Below, one piece after another: positions 44,434 to 54,800 of a stretch of DNA of 64,000 nt (positions are counted from its first letter, which is position 1; each line of letters starts with the position of its first letter). This DNA comes from Pseudomonas salomonii. GTDB lineage: Bacteria; Pseudomonadota; Gammaproteobacteria; Pseudomonadales; Pseudomonadaceae. The stretch spans positions 1 through 64,000 of the forward strand of contig NZ_FNOX01000020.1 in NCBI RefSeq assembly GCF_900107155.1, given 5' to 3'. Position numbers and translations under genes: made by a program. Below the pieces are notes generated by a model that was given only the letters and a program-made list of their open reading frames with translations, ran no database searches and was not told where the DNA came from.

Positions 44434-47400
44434 TTACGGCCGTGTCGAGGGACCCGGCTGTGGCGACGCCGGGCCTGCCGCCTGCGATGCCGCGACCTCT
44501 TTGCGCGACAACTCCAGCAACAACCGCGCCCTTGCGCTACTTCGCTCAACCTCCAGACGGATCAGTGCCGCCTCGTAGTTTTCCTGGCTGTCGGTGCCCG
44601 GCATCCTGTGCGCATACTCGTCCTCCAAAGCCTCATAACGCGCGGCAGCATCGCTCTGCAGCGCCTGGAACTCATCGGGGTAGCGGTCCTTCAGGTACCG
44701 GGTCCAATAATCGCGGGCAATCAGGCTTTCATAGAACGCATCGGAAGCTTCGGCCTCCAGCACCCGCGCGCGGGCGGTGGTCAACGCCTGACCGCTGATC
44801 GGTCGACCAAATGCCATGTACCTGGGTTGCCCAGGCAGCTCGAGTCCGTCGGGCCAGCCACCGGTCATGCCGATGCGGTATTGCAGGCGCACTTCGGCCT
44901 GGTCGCGTCCTATGGCGTCGGCGATGGCCAACGTGTCGACGTGGTCCAGCCGGAACAATTGCCGGGACAGCCTCAGCAAACGCTGGCCCCTGACGTGCAA
45001 ATCTTGCGTCGGAGCCACACCCAGCATGTCCGTTTCGAACACCAGAACTTCCATTGAGCTGAACGTGAGGATACGTCCGTCGATACAGGTGCCGTGGGTT
45101 TCAGCGGCCACGAACAACAACTCACGCATCTGCGCGCTGCCGGCCGCCGCTTCAATGACAGTCCATACCCGTCGGGTCAGGTCGGCGGGGACATACTGGT
45201 ACTCATCAGTCGCGCGCAGTCTCTCGAGCAGATGGAAAAACCGCTCGTGGCCCGGCTCCCCGGCCAGTTGCTGCCACAACTGCCGCCTGGATTCAATCAC
45301 ACTGCCCGGGGAGTGTGTCAGCCAAGATGCCAACACCGTTTCGCTCGTGTCTGCGCCTGGGTTGAGAATGACTTCCAATGGTTCGTTGGCAGCCTCTTCG
45401 TCATCCTCACTGTCGGAACCCGAGTCACTGTCATTACTTTGGGCCGCTGCAATTTCCTCTTCGATCTCGCGCCGGGTCCACCCCATCACGGTGCCCTCGC
45501 TATAATCTCTGAGCAGCTCGAAGCTCTCGAGTGAAAGGGACTGGTTCTCGGACAGGTCCGTGCCGCTAACCAATGCGTGATGGTCGCCATCAAGCAACGC
45601 TTCAGGAAACGTCGTCAGGTCATTGCCACACAGGTTCAACCTGCGCAGGCTCGGGGTGTCCAATGCGCCGTCTGGCCACTCTGCAAGGCGATTGTAGCTA
45701 AGGTCCAGACGCTCAAGCCGAGTGAAAGCCTCGGTACTGAACTCACGCAGGTCATTTCTGGCCAGATCCAACTGCCGCAGGTGGCCGCCCCCCAACTGGC
45801 GATACAGAGGCTCAGGATCGCTGATGGCATTGGAGGCCAGCTCCAACGCTTCGAGCTGAGCCATGTGCCCCACCGCTTCAGGAAGCATGGTCAAACCATT
45901 GCCGCTCAAGGTGAGTTTGCGCAGCGCGGGAAAACTATTCAGGAAACCTTCGGCACCCGATGCCGTGCACTGCACACCGGTCAGGTTCAGCGTGTGCACG
46001 TTGTTGAACTGCACAGTCAATTCAGGCAGGTCATGGGTTTGCAGGCCTTGCAGGCTCAACGTATAACCGGCTTCGGCCGACACGCCGGTTTGCCAGCACT
46101 CAACTATATTAAGCGCGATCAATCGACGTTCGTCAGCCAACTGGCTGATGTCGGCGCCGGGCAATTGGCGGGTATACAGCCAGCCGTTCAGCTGGCGCGT
46201 CAAAGTCACGTACTCCTCGTGCCAGCCCGTCAACAGGCTATCGATTTGCGCGTCACTCATGCCTCCCTGACGGAGCTGCGCGAACCATTGTCGTGCGTTT
46301 TGTTCGGTCACCGCTGGGCTCATCTGCTGCAACCGAGGGACAAACCCCTCAGCCCCTTCGGCCACTGCAATCGGCTCAGGCAATGGCAATAAATAACGTG
46401 CCATCGTCATGCCCGTTTCCTGCGGGGGAAACACGTCCGGTACATTTTGCGCGTCAAAACGCGCCAACGCGCCCGCCGGTAAACCCTTCGCGTCCTCGAC
46501 CCGCAGGCGCGCAGAGGACAACGCAGCCTCACCCGAGGTGCTGAAGCGGTTACCCGCGAAGTGGGTTTTCATCAGTATCGCATCATTGCTCAACACCTGA
46601 GGCGGCAAGGTCGCCAGTAGATTGTCCCGCAGGTCCAGCCAGGCCAATTTCGGCAGGCTCTCGGCTCCGCTCGGCCATGCCTGCAAGGCTGAACCGCGCA
46701 GATTCAGCGCCTCAAGCTGCCTCAAGGCGCTCACATCCACCTCGTCGAGCGGCGTGCTGCTCCGGCTCAAGTCCAACAGCTCCAGGCCGCCCAGGTCATT
46801 GAGTTGTGCCTGCAGTGCCGGCATGACCAGGCTGTTATCGGCCAGGTCTAACCGAGCCAAAGCGGGAAGGTCGCCCGCGCCAATGGGTATTTCAGTCAAG
46901 CCAAGCCCTTTGAGTTCAAGGGATTGCGTACCGCTGAAGGCGCGTATGAAGGCACGCATCTGTGCGGGCGTTTCACCCGCCCAGCGCATGCGCAACGTGC
47001 GTACATGCGCAAAACTCGCTGCCGGTAACCGGGGCAGCTTCACGCTACTCAGTTGCCCCCCAGAGCCCGTCGCTGGATACGACGGTCCTGGCAAATCCAA
47101 CACTGATGCCTTGCCCGCTATGCCGTATCGCTCGCCCACTGCCTCCCACCAGTTGGTTTCAAGCACACTCAGTATCTGAGCACTCGGCCCCGCCTGCCAT
47201 GACTGGGAACGTAATCTCAACTGCCGGGCGGTCTTGACCGGCGAGTAGTAGAACGTCTCAAAAATGCCGGAGTACTGATCGCTGAGGCCATCAATAATGG
47301 CAAGCTGTGCCTGCGGGGTTTGCGCGGCTGAGATTATTTTTTCGCGCAGTGCGTCAGCCAAAAATGTATTGCCGGTCAGCGATGCCAACTCGCCCTTGGC

Positions 47401-50400
47401 ATAACCATTGACCATCTGGTGCAAATCAACCAAGTGCCCAAGCTCGCCCCGGTAAGCGCTGACATACTCATAGGCCGGTTGGAAGGTTTCGCGGGTAAAC
47501 CTCGACCAGTCCATCGACAGCCCCGCCCACAGTCGCTCATGCCCGCTATACAGCGTTTCAGGCAGCGCGCCGATTGCGGTACGGCTCAAATCGAGACGTT
47601 CCAGATGGGGCAGGTTCTCGATATTGATCGGCCACAGGGAAAGGCCTATCGGCGCTTCGATTTGCAACCGTTGCAACTGCGTCAACCCCGACAAGTCAAG
47701 GTTATTGAGTGCGTCGCTGGAGAACCCACGGTAATCGATATGCAACGCCTCCAGCGAAGTCAGCGTATTGAGCCTTGAGAAAAACTCCGGCGCCAGTTGC
47801 TCCGCCGCCGAACCGAACTTCAGGTTTTTGAGACGGGCCATCCTGGAGACCGCCGGGGGCAGTGTCGTCAACGACGTTCGGCCTGTCGGGATGGTCGGCG
47901 CCCACAATTGGGTCGTGTCGCCAATCGACAGGGTCTGCACCTCAGGAAACCGCGCCAGGAAAGCCTCAACTCCGGCATCGTTCATCTTCCTTCCGATCAC
48001 CGTCAGCTCACGGATATGGGAAAAGTCAGTCGGCAATGGCGGCAGATGCTCATCGATATAGAGATGCAAGTGATCGGCACCGACCCCCTTTCCAGCCAAC
48101 GGCTCCATCCGCCAGGCCTCCTTGAGCTGATGCGCCAGGCGAGTTCTGTATTGGAACGTGGCAGTGTCGGACGCCGTGCCGCCCCAGGTCCCGGCCCATT
48201 CGTCAAGTGCCGACACCAGCGCGGTGTATTCACGCTCACGGGTTTGCAGATAATTGAATATCGCCCTGCTATCCTTGCCCTCTCTTTGCAGGTGTCGGAT
48301 ATAGCCGGCAGCCTGCTCATCGTTCAGCCCGTAGAGTGCCTGCGCGCGTGACTCAAGGTTTGCCCCCAGCCCCGCCCCTCGTCCACTGGCGTAATAGCCC
48401 ACCACCTTGCCATTGAGCCGCACGGGGGGCTTGAACCATTTGCGCTGCGGCTCCAGCCATCGTGCTGCCTGGTTACGATACAGGTCTGCGAATTCGATGA
48501 TCTTTTCGCGCAGTTGCGCGCTTTGACCCACATGCGGCACATCCAGCCCCTGACGCACTTGATCGGGCATGGCATGCATGAGCGAGGCGTAAAAGTTATC
48601 GCCGTCCGAGGGAACGCTATTGAGTTCCTCCCCGCGCTCGTTGAACGCCTGGAAGCGCGGGCCTTTTTTCACCAGGTACTTCTTGTGCCGGGCGGTGTCA
48701 CTGCCGATGCTGTCCAATAGCGCACCACTCTCACTGCCTTCGCGTACTTCCAGACGTAAGGTGTCCGGCCAACCAGGCAGTTTCTCGAGGGTGTGCAGCG
48801 CCAGCCGACGGCTATCTGCCGAGGCCATGGTTTCGCTGCGCAAACCGGCATACGCACGCGTCTGTCGCCCCTCAAGCGCGTACCAGCGCGCCTCCTCAAG
48901 CATCGCCAAAGACGGCCGGCGCGTCGCTTGCAGACGTTTGAGGTCCTCCACAGAAGCGTTGGCCAGGGTTTCCTCGGCGGCGGCTTCGCTGAGCCCGGGA
49001 CAGAGGCGTTGTAGCAGCTTGACCTGGCTGTCTACAGGTTCGGTACCCGCGTAAATGCTGTCAAAAACAGCCGGTTTGCGGGTCTGGGCATAATCGGCGA
49101 TTTGCCGGGTAAACTCCTGCGGCCGCAAATCACCGACGCGGGCAGCTTCGCCGCCCAGCAGGCTGGTCACCTGCGACTCATCCAGCGCAGCCAGAATCAC
49201 CGTGGGCAATTTCCCGTTCAGTACATCGGCACGGGTAATCTGGATCGGCACTTGCGTCCCCGCTCCACGCGGCAAGCGCTCAGAGCCGTACTTCACCGAA
49301 TCGCCAGTGAACGCTGCCCCCTCGAACACTTGCAGCACGCGCGTTTTCGGCCAACGCGGCATCTCGGTGATCAGAGGCAGGGCAAATAAATAATGGTCGT
49401 CGATTGGTTGACTGCCTCGCAACTGCGCTATCACTTTCGAGCTGTCAGCCTCAGCCTTGAACAAGCGCATGGCATCGAGCAACTGCGGAGGCGGCGCCGC
49501 CAGGTCAGTGTGCATTTTACGCAAAGCGCTGTCGCTCACCCCACTGACGTGCGCGACCTTGAGCAACTCAGTATCGGAAAACGCCTCGGTTTCATGACCC
49601 ATGCGCCGCAACAGCGTCAAACGATCCCACTCGGCAGGTCGCTCGAGGGTATGACGCCAGGCCCCCCTGCCGTTGCTTTGCAGCACCGGTTGGTACACCT
49701 CGGGATTAGTGGGGTGCTTGATTCGCCAATGCTTGGTCGACTCATCGAAAACCTGTTCATAAACCTGACCGCCCTGGCGCACATAAGTCTTGCCGTTGAG
49801 CGTGTACTGCCCCATTGCGTTCGGGGCTGTCCCGGCGTCCAGCGTCACGGGGCTTTCGTAGCCCGTCAGGTCTGGTTTCCAGAGACGGGTCTCACCGTTG
49901 GGCAGGGTCACGGGGCTGAGGTTTTCGAGGATCGGTTCAGCCTTGACCGCGCGGTACTTGCCTACCGCCGCCCCCACGCCTGCCATCACCGCGATCTGGG
50001 CCAGGTTCTGTGCCACATCGACCAGATGCGCCTTGGCCGCCCGTTTATCGCCCTCGGCCCAGTCAGCCACGCCTTCCACGGTTTGCCAGAGCAATTGCTC
50101 AGCCATGACTGCGAGCATGACTTCACCCAACACCGGCACAAACATGGAGACCACGTTGAGCGCCAATATGCCGACCTCCAGCAGGTGCGCCAGCTTGGCT
50201 TCCCGCGCCTTTGCATCAACGTCGGCGGTGGGCACTGCATGGGCACGGGCGTCGGCCAGGATCTTGTTACGCTGTTTTTCGTAGAGAAATGGCCAAAGAT
50301 CGAGAAGCCCGGAATATATGCCTACACCGCGGTAAGGCATCTGGCTGCCGGGCGCAATGTAAGGGTCGCTTGCCGGCTCTCGTTTCGCCGGTTTTTCCGG

Positions 50401-51594
50401 CGGCAATTCCTTAATACGTGTAATCGGCGACAACCCGAAGATGAACTCCACCAGCCCTCGCCACGGCGAGTTGAAGGGGCTGCTCGGGGAGTCGGCAGAC
50501 GTCTGCGTGAACTGACTGAAATAGTAAGGCCGCTGCTCATAGGGTACGAACTGGCTGAAAAAGCGCTGATAGGGCGTTGGTGCAGGATCATCCGTCGCCA
50601 TGCCTTTACGGTCCGTGAACAGGCGCTTGAGCTCGTCGCGCATTTGCTGCCTGGTATAGCGCTTGAGCGGGTGGGCCGGGTCGTGCGGGATATACAGGAT
50701 CAACTCGTTGCTGTAGGTGTCACCGATGGCAAAATAGACACAGCCTGTCAGTCTTATTTTCATCAGGCTCATGTCGAGCACCCACACACGTTTGTCACCA
50801 AGCGTGGGGTAAAGACTGCCGCCGATCACCGCCAGGATCATCGCATGGTCGGCCGGCTCGATATCACCGGCCAACACGGCATAGTCGGCGGCGGCCTTCA
50901 TGGTTGCCTTCTGGCAGGCGATGAAGTGCTGGCGAAGAGGCGGCTCAGGTTGGGTGTCGACCGGTTCAAAGAACGACGTGAGGTAGGCCTGATACTTTGC
51001 GCCGATATCGAGGCTGCGACACAGGGTCATGAACTGGCTGACCGTCAGATTGACGGTCGCAACTTCAAAGGTTGCGGCTTCGGCGGTTTCCCGCACATAA
51101 CCAGAAGTCGAATGGTACGCCCCTGCCCGGCACTCCCAGGCTTCAAAGTTATGCAGGGCCGCCTGCAGCATCGATATCCTCAGAAACTCGAACGAAGCGA
51201 CTTCAAGTTCCAGCGCACTGATCGCCAGCGGGCGTCGCAGACACAGAAAGGTTTTGTCGACATCGACCTCTACCTGGTACTGGTCTTTCAAGGCTTTGAG
51301 CAACAACGGCCTGGCGAAGGCGTCGACGTCCTGGAACGTTGACATCGCGCTGTCCAACTGAACCTGGGCGATTGCACTGGCCTGGGCGCTTGCAGCGACG
51401 GCCTGGCGTTGCAAGGCAGAGGCATTCTGGTACACGGGCGGCGTGACCGGCGCAGCGTGCTTAAGCGCCAACCTGCGCGCAGGCGTTGCATCGACCAGCC
51501 ATCGGGGCACGGCTTTCTCGAGAAAGTCGCCATGAATACTCAAGGTCGCCGCGAGCTGCCTGTCGGCAGCGCGCGGGGTGGGTAAATCAGACAT
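44434..51594 (-). CDS. Giant LRR protein with C-terminal NEL-type E3 ubiquitin ligase domain (toxin/effector)
   Basis: 2386 aa; ATG 51594 has AGGAG 9 nt upstream. Residues 1-1110 resemble the large Pseudomonas proteins annotated as DUF6543/'dermonecrotic toxin domain', with hydrophobic stretches at about 468-505 and 521-545 that could insert in a membrane. Three LRR blocks follow at about 1176-1355, 1531-1690 and 1851-2031, then an acidic linker at 2041-2070 (DSDSGSDSEDDEE) and a NEL domain at about 2080-2330. The NEL active site CxD is present: C2170 and D2172 in HGTCIDGR. The tail is proline rich. NEL domains (IpaH, SspH, SlrP) are bacterial E3 ligases that act on eukaryotic ubiquitin inside host cells, with LRRs choosing the substrate. 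So a host-directed role is inferred. No secretion signal, chaperone or immunity gene is seen nearby. It converges on metH with 16 bp between stops. Delivery route and target are unknown. Confidence 0.85.
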   Translation of the reverse strand: MSDLPTPRAADRQLAATLSIHGDFLEKAVPRWLVDATPARRLALKHAAPVTPPVYQNASALQRQAVAASAQASAIAQVQLDSAMSTFQDVDAFARPLLLKALKDQYQVEVDVDKTFLCLRRPLAISALELEVASFEFLRISMLQAALHNFEAWECRAGAYHSTSGYVRETAEAATFEVATVNLTVSQFMTLCRSLDIGAKYQAYLTSFFEPVDTQPEPPLRQHFIACQKATMKAAADYAVLAGDIEPADHAMILAVIGGSLYPTLGDKRVWVLDMSLMKIRLTGCVYFAIGDTYSNELILYIPHDPAHPLKRYTRQQMRDELKRLFTDRKGMATDDPAPTPYQRFFSQFVPYEQRPYYFSQFTQTSADSPSSPFNSPWRGLVEFIFGLSPITRIKELPPEKPAKREPASDPYIAPGSQMPYRGVGIYSGLLDLWPFLYEKQRNKILADARAHAVPTADVDAKAREAKLAHLLEVGILALNVVSMFVPVLGEVMLAVMAEQLLWQTVEGVADWAEGDKRAAKAHLVDVAQNLAQIAVMAGVGAAVGKYRAVKAEPILENLSPVTLPNGETRLWKPDLTGYESPVTLDAGTAPNAMGQYTLNGKTYVRQGGQVYEQVFDESTKHWRIKHPTNPEVYQPVLQSNGRGAWRHTLERPAEWDRLTLLRRMGHETEAFSDTELLKVAHVSGVSDSALRKMHTDLAAPPPQLLDAMRLFKAEADSSKVIAQLRGSQPIDDHYLFALPLITEMPRWPKTRVLQVFEGAAFTGDSVKYGSERLPRGAGTQVPIQITRADVLNGKLPTVILAALDESQVTSLLGGEAARVGDLRPQEFTRQIADYAQTRKPAVFDSIYAGTEPVDSQVKLLQRLCPGLSEAAAEETLANASVEDLKRLQATRRPSLAMLEEARWYALEGRQTRAYAGLRSETMASADSRRLALHTLEKLPGWPDTLRLEVREGSESGALLDSIGSDTARHKKYLVKKGPRFQAFNERGEELNSVPSDGDNFYASLMHAMPDQVRQGLDVPHVGQSAQLREKIIEFADLYRNQAARWLEPQRKWFKPPVRLNGKVVGYYASGRGAGLGANLESRAQALYGLNDEQAAGYIRHLQREGKDSRAIFNYLQTREREYTALVSALDEWAGTWGGTASDTATFQYRTRLAHQLKEAWRMEPLAGKGVGADHLHLYIDEHLPPLPTDFSHIRELTVIGRKMNDAGVEAFLARFPEVQTLSIGDTTQLWAPTIPTGRTSLTTLPPAVSRMARLKNLKFGSAAEQLAPEFFSRLNTLTSLEALHIDYRGFSSDALNNLDLSGLTQLQRLQIEAPIGLSLWPINIENLPHLERLDLSRTAIGALPETLYSGHERLWAGLSMDWSRFTRETFQPAYEYVSAYRGELGHLVDLHQMVNGYAKGELASLTGNTFLADALREKIISAAQTPQAQLAIIDGLSDQYSGIFETFYYSPVKTARQLRLRSQSWQAGPSAQILSVLETNWWEAVGERYGIAGKASVLDLPGPSYPATGSGGQLSSVKLPRLPAASFAHVRTLRMRWAGETPAQMRAFIRAFSGTQSLELKGLGLTEIPIGAGDLPALARLDLADNSLVMPALQAQLNDLGGLELLDLSRSSTPLDEVDVSALRQLEALNLRGSALQAWPSGAESLPKLAWLDLRDNLLATLPPQVLSNDAILMKTHFAGNRFSTSGEAALSSARLRVEDAKGLPAGALARFDAQNVPDVFPPQETGMTMARYLLPLPEPIAVAEGAEGFVPRLQQMSPAVTEQNARQWFAQLRQGGMSDAQIDSLLTGWHEEYVTLTRQLNGWLYTRQLPGADISQLADERRLIALNIVECWQTGVSAEAGYTLSLQGLQTHDLPELTVQFNNVHTLNLTGVQCTASGAEGFLNSFPALRKLTLSGNGLTMLPEAVGHMAQLEALELASNAISDPEPLYRQLGGGHLRQLDLARNDLREFSTEAFTRLERLDLSYNRLAEWPDGALDTPSLRRLNLCGNDLTTFPEALLDGDHHALVSGTDLSENQSLSLESFELLRDYSEGTVMGWTRREIEEEIAAAQSNDSDSGSDSEDDEEAANEPLEVILNPGADTSETVLASWLTHSPGSVIESRRQLWQQLAGEPGHERFFHLLERLRATDEYQYVPADLTRRVWTVIEAAAGSAQMRELLFVAAETHGTCIDGRILTFSSMEVLVFETDMLGVAPTQDLHVRGQRLLRLSRQLFRLDHVDTLAIADAIGRDQAEVRLQYRIGMTGGWPDGLELPGQPRYMAFGRPISGQALTTARARVLEAEASDAFYESLIARDYWTRYLKDRYPDEFQALQSDAAARYEALEDEYAHRMPGTDSQENYEAALIRLEVERSSARARLLLELSRKEVAASQAAGPASPQPGPSTRP

Positions 51595-51830
51595 TCGGTC
51601 ACTCCTGTGATAGGGAATGACAGAACATCACCGTCCAGGCCTTGGTCGGTGGTGACTATGTAGAGAAGCTGACTGTTGCCAAACCGAGCGAAACCCACGG
51701 TGGGGCGGTAGGCGATAATCGCCTACCGCATCTGCGATGACGAAATGCGATTTCCTGTACCGGACCACCCCCGGTTCGCTGAGCCGGCAGCCTGAAAAAC
51801 ACCGGTTTCACACAGAAAAAGGATTTCGTC
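51595..51830. promoter_or_regulatory. Divergent promoter region of the two giant toxin-like genes
   Basis: 236 bp shared by the NEL gene (minus) and the 1618-aa gene (plus). Both starts have good Shine-Dalgarno sequences (AGGAG for the minus gene, AAGGA at 51819-51823 for the plus gene). The main visible element is the inverted repeat at 51705-51729. No clear sigma-70 boxes, hrp box or secretion-system-type promoter could be read with confidence. Confidence 0.6.
51705..51729. promoter_or_regulatory. Perfect 12-bp inverted repeat, candidate operator
   Basis: GCGGTAGGCGAT (51705-51716), one A, then its exact complement ATCGCCTACCGC (51718-51729). It sits near the middle of the divergent intergenic region, 111 bp from one start and 102 bp from the other. 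It could bind a dimeric regulator or form a hairpin; it has no T-run and does not look like the REP arms elsewhere in the window. Confidence 0.55.
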
Positions 51831-54800
51831 ATGCCCGACCCAACTGCTCCTGCATTACCCATGGCGCTGAGCCAATTACCCGCCAAAGCCGTTCATGCAC
51901 ATTTCGCCACCCGCCCGGTGTTGTATTCCGTCGTGTTCAACGCACTGCGCAACCTCATCCTGGAGCGCTACCCTACCCTTGAGCTAAACCTGCTCGACGT
52001 GCAACTAGCCATTCCGACCTCCACCGGCCACTACACCTACCGATCGTTGATGGAAGTCACCCTCGCGCATGTCCTGAACCCGCAATCGCTGGACCTTCAC
52101 TCAAAACGCGAACTGCCCTATTACCTGACGCAGCAAATCCCCAAGATTCTGAAACCTGTGCCGCCCGCGCTCATCGACATGAAAGTCATCGCGCAAATCA
52201 TCGACGAACTGCGCTCATCGCTGTACCTCTATTTTCAGTACGACCTGGCCGACTACTGGAGCGTTATTGACAGCCACGGCAACAGCCGCTGGCAATGGCT
52301 GGGCACCTTTCTCAACGGTCAAATGACCGCAGCGGCAGCGGGCCAATCAAGCCTGAACGACACCCAGCGGGATATGCTGACTGTCGTCGCCGCCTGGCCG
52401 GTATTACTCGAGCGTCTGCCCCATTCTTCGCCCCCTACCTACACCTATTTCATTGAAAACACTTTCACCACCGCCGATAAGCAAGTGCGCTTGCTGACGC
52501 CGCACCTGCTGCTGGTCCGTGAAAAACAAGTGTTGCTGTACAGCGTCGCCGGCGTTATCGAGGCGTTTGACTCCATTGATGCCTTCGGTCAGGCCTGGGG
52601 CACGCGGATGCAGGACCAGTACCAGTTCGACAGCATGACCTGGAGGCGCAATGAACCAGACGGCAATGTGTTCGAACAGCAAGCCGGCTTGATCCTCAAT
52701 CAACAACTTGAAGACTTGGCGACGCTTGTGTTTGAGGGGCAAGACGAGAAAACCCTTGAGCGACGCTTGGACAAAATCACCGATCCGGCGCTGCTTTTTA
52801 CCAACATCCCGACACCCGCAGCCCCGCTCATGCAAAAAGTCAGTGACCACCTGCCTGAATGGTTCAAGCAAGCCACAGCCACTGACAGCTTTGCCCACCA
52901 CCGCCACCTTCAGGACATGGCGCGGGTGCTGCGACAAAACCAAGGCCGATCATTCGATCAGGGCATTGAAAGCATCCACCGCTTCAGCCGTGAAGCGCTG
53001 CGCAAGCAGATGCAGGCCGATCATGAAGATTTCGACCCCGATGAAGTGGTGCTGGACTTCACCGTGGCGGCCGGGCTTCCAGGCACTGCCGGTATAATCG
53101 AGCACGTGCGTATGTCGTTGACAGAACTGGCCCTGAAGAACCTGGCCGGTAAACCCTCTGGCGTGTTGAAGCTATCTTCCAAAGGCGCCACGCCGTTGCC
53201 CGCATGGTTGAACGAAGAGTATCTCTTAGGCAGAACCGGCCTGATCCAGCGCGTCGACATCGGTACCACCTACCCGCAAAAAATCAAGGATCTACTGTTG
53301 TCCGACACGGATGACGCCCGGCAACGCGAGACGTTGTTCACCCGCGAACTCAAGGTCAAGCTGCCGATGCTGGCGCTGGAGTGCAAGATCCGGCAACTTA
53401 ACGGCGTTACTGTCACAGGCTACCGGTATGTGAAGGCATTGATGGGTGAGATGCCAACGGACAGAGTCGTCGACGAACAGGAGATCGTCCTGCGCCCTCT
53501 GGCCCTGTGTCGTAAACCCGGGGCCAGGCCCGATGAAGTCAACAATGTATTTATCATTGAACCGCGTGACGCCAGCGTCGGCCCGCACTTGCTGTATCGG
53601 CCGCTGTATGACGAGGCCCTACATGAATTTTCGACCCGCCAAGCCCTGCTGGATGCGCTGGTCACACCCGGCGAACTGCAAGACAGCATACTGACGTGGC
53701 TAACCGACAAGGCCCGCCCCATCTATGACCACGGCGGAATCAAGGAACCTCACATCGTTCATTTCTTGCCTGGAGACGAGTTCACCCCCCCTGAAAAACC
53801 AAGCCCTGCCACCCTGGCCATCGATGAGGGCGCTGGCGAATGGATGCAGTCGCAAATCAATGGACAGCTGCTCAGCCATCTATTCGGCAGTACTGCAAGG
53901 GCACTGGTTGACCTGGCGGATCGCGAGTCGGTATCCAACAGCGAAAGCCGCTGGGCCGTTATGATGGAAGGTGCCTGGCTGCTGTTCAATACCCTGTTGC
54001 TGCCCTTGGTACAGGGGCCGGCCATGCTGGTGGGGTGGTTCATGGTGCTGGTCAGCAGCCTGGAGCAGGATTTGGCCGGCCTGGACAGTGAAGACCCAAC
54101 CACTCGTGAGTTGGCGCTGATTGATCTGTTGCTCAACACCGCGATGGTGTTGCTGCACACGGCGACACCCACCAACAGGTCACACCAACCGCTGTCGGAA
54201 CCGAGCGCAGCGGAGCACACCCTACCATTGCGAGCCTGGCGTCGCGCCGTGGGCCTGGCCCACCAGCAACCTATCGCAGAGGTCCGCATCGGCTCAGTGG
54301 CATTTCCCGGCGAGCCGCCGGCGACAGGCCATACCACGCTGGACTTCAGCCGCTCGATTGCCAGCCCTCAAGCCAGCGCAAAATTGCTCAAGGCACTGTT
54401 GGAAGTGAAGGTGCCTTGGCCCGACCCACCACCATCCCCACTGCCCACGGGTGTTCTCAAAGGGCTCTATTGGATTGAGGAAAAATGGCATGCCAGCGTT
54501 GGCGGGCTGCTGTTTCAGGTGAGCGTGGTGCCCGGTTTCGGCGACGTCTATCTGATTGATCCGCAGCATCCGTTGCATCCAGGCTTCAGGCTGGTCACCG
54601 ACGGCCAGGGGCATTGGCGGTTGGACCGACATGCCAGGCTGGAGGGGGGCATGCGCAGGACCGGCCTCAGCGCACTGCGAGCGCATAAGACCCAACGCAT
54701 CGCCGAGCTCAGCTCGGAGCTGGCCATCCTCAATCAAGAAGCGCAGGTCCTGGCAAAACATGCCCAACCGTTCAACGAAGCCGTCGTGCGCAGTGGGGCT

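Noticed and set aside
49393..51342. 649-aa plus-strand ORF opposite the NEL protein N-terminus
   Set aside because: No ribosome site and no recognisable domain. The minus-strand frame is continuous for 2386 codons and has a good start.
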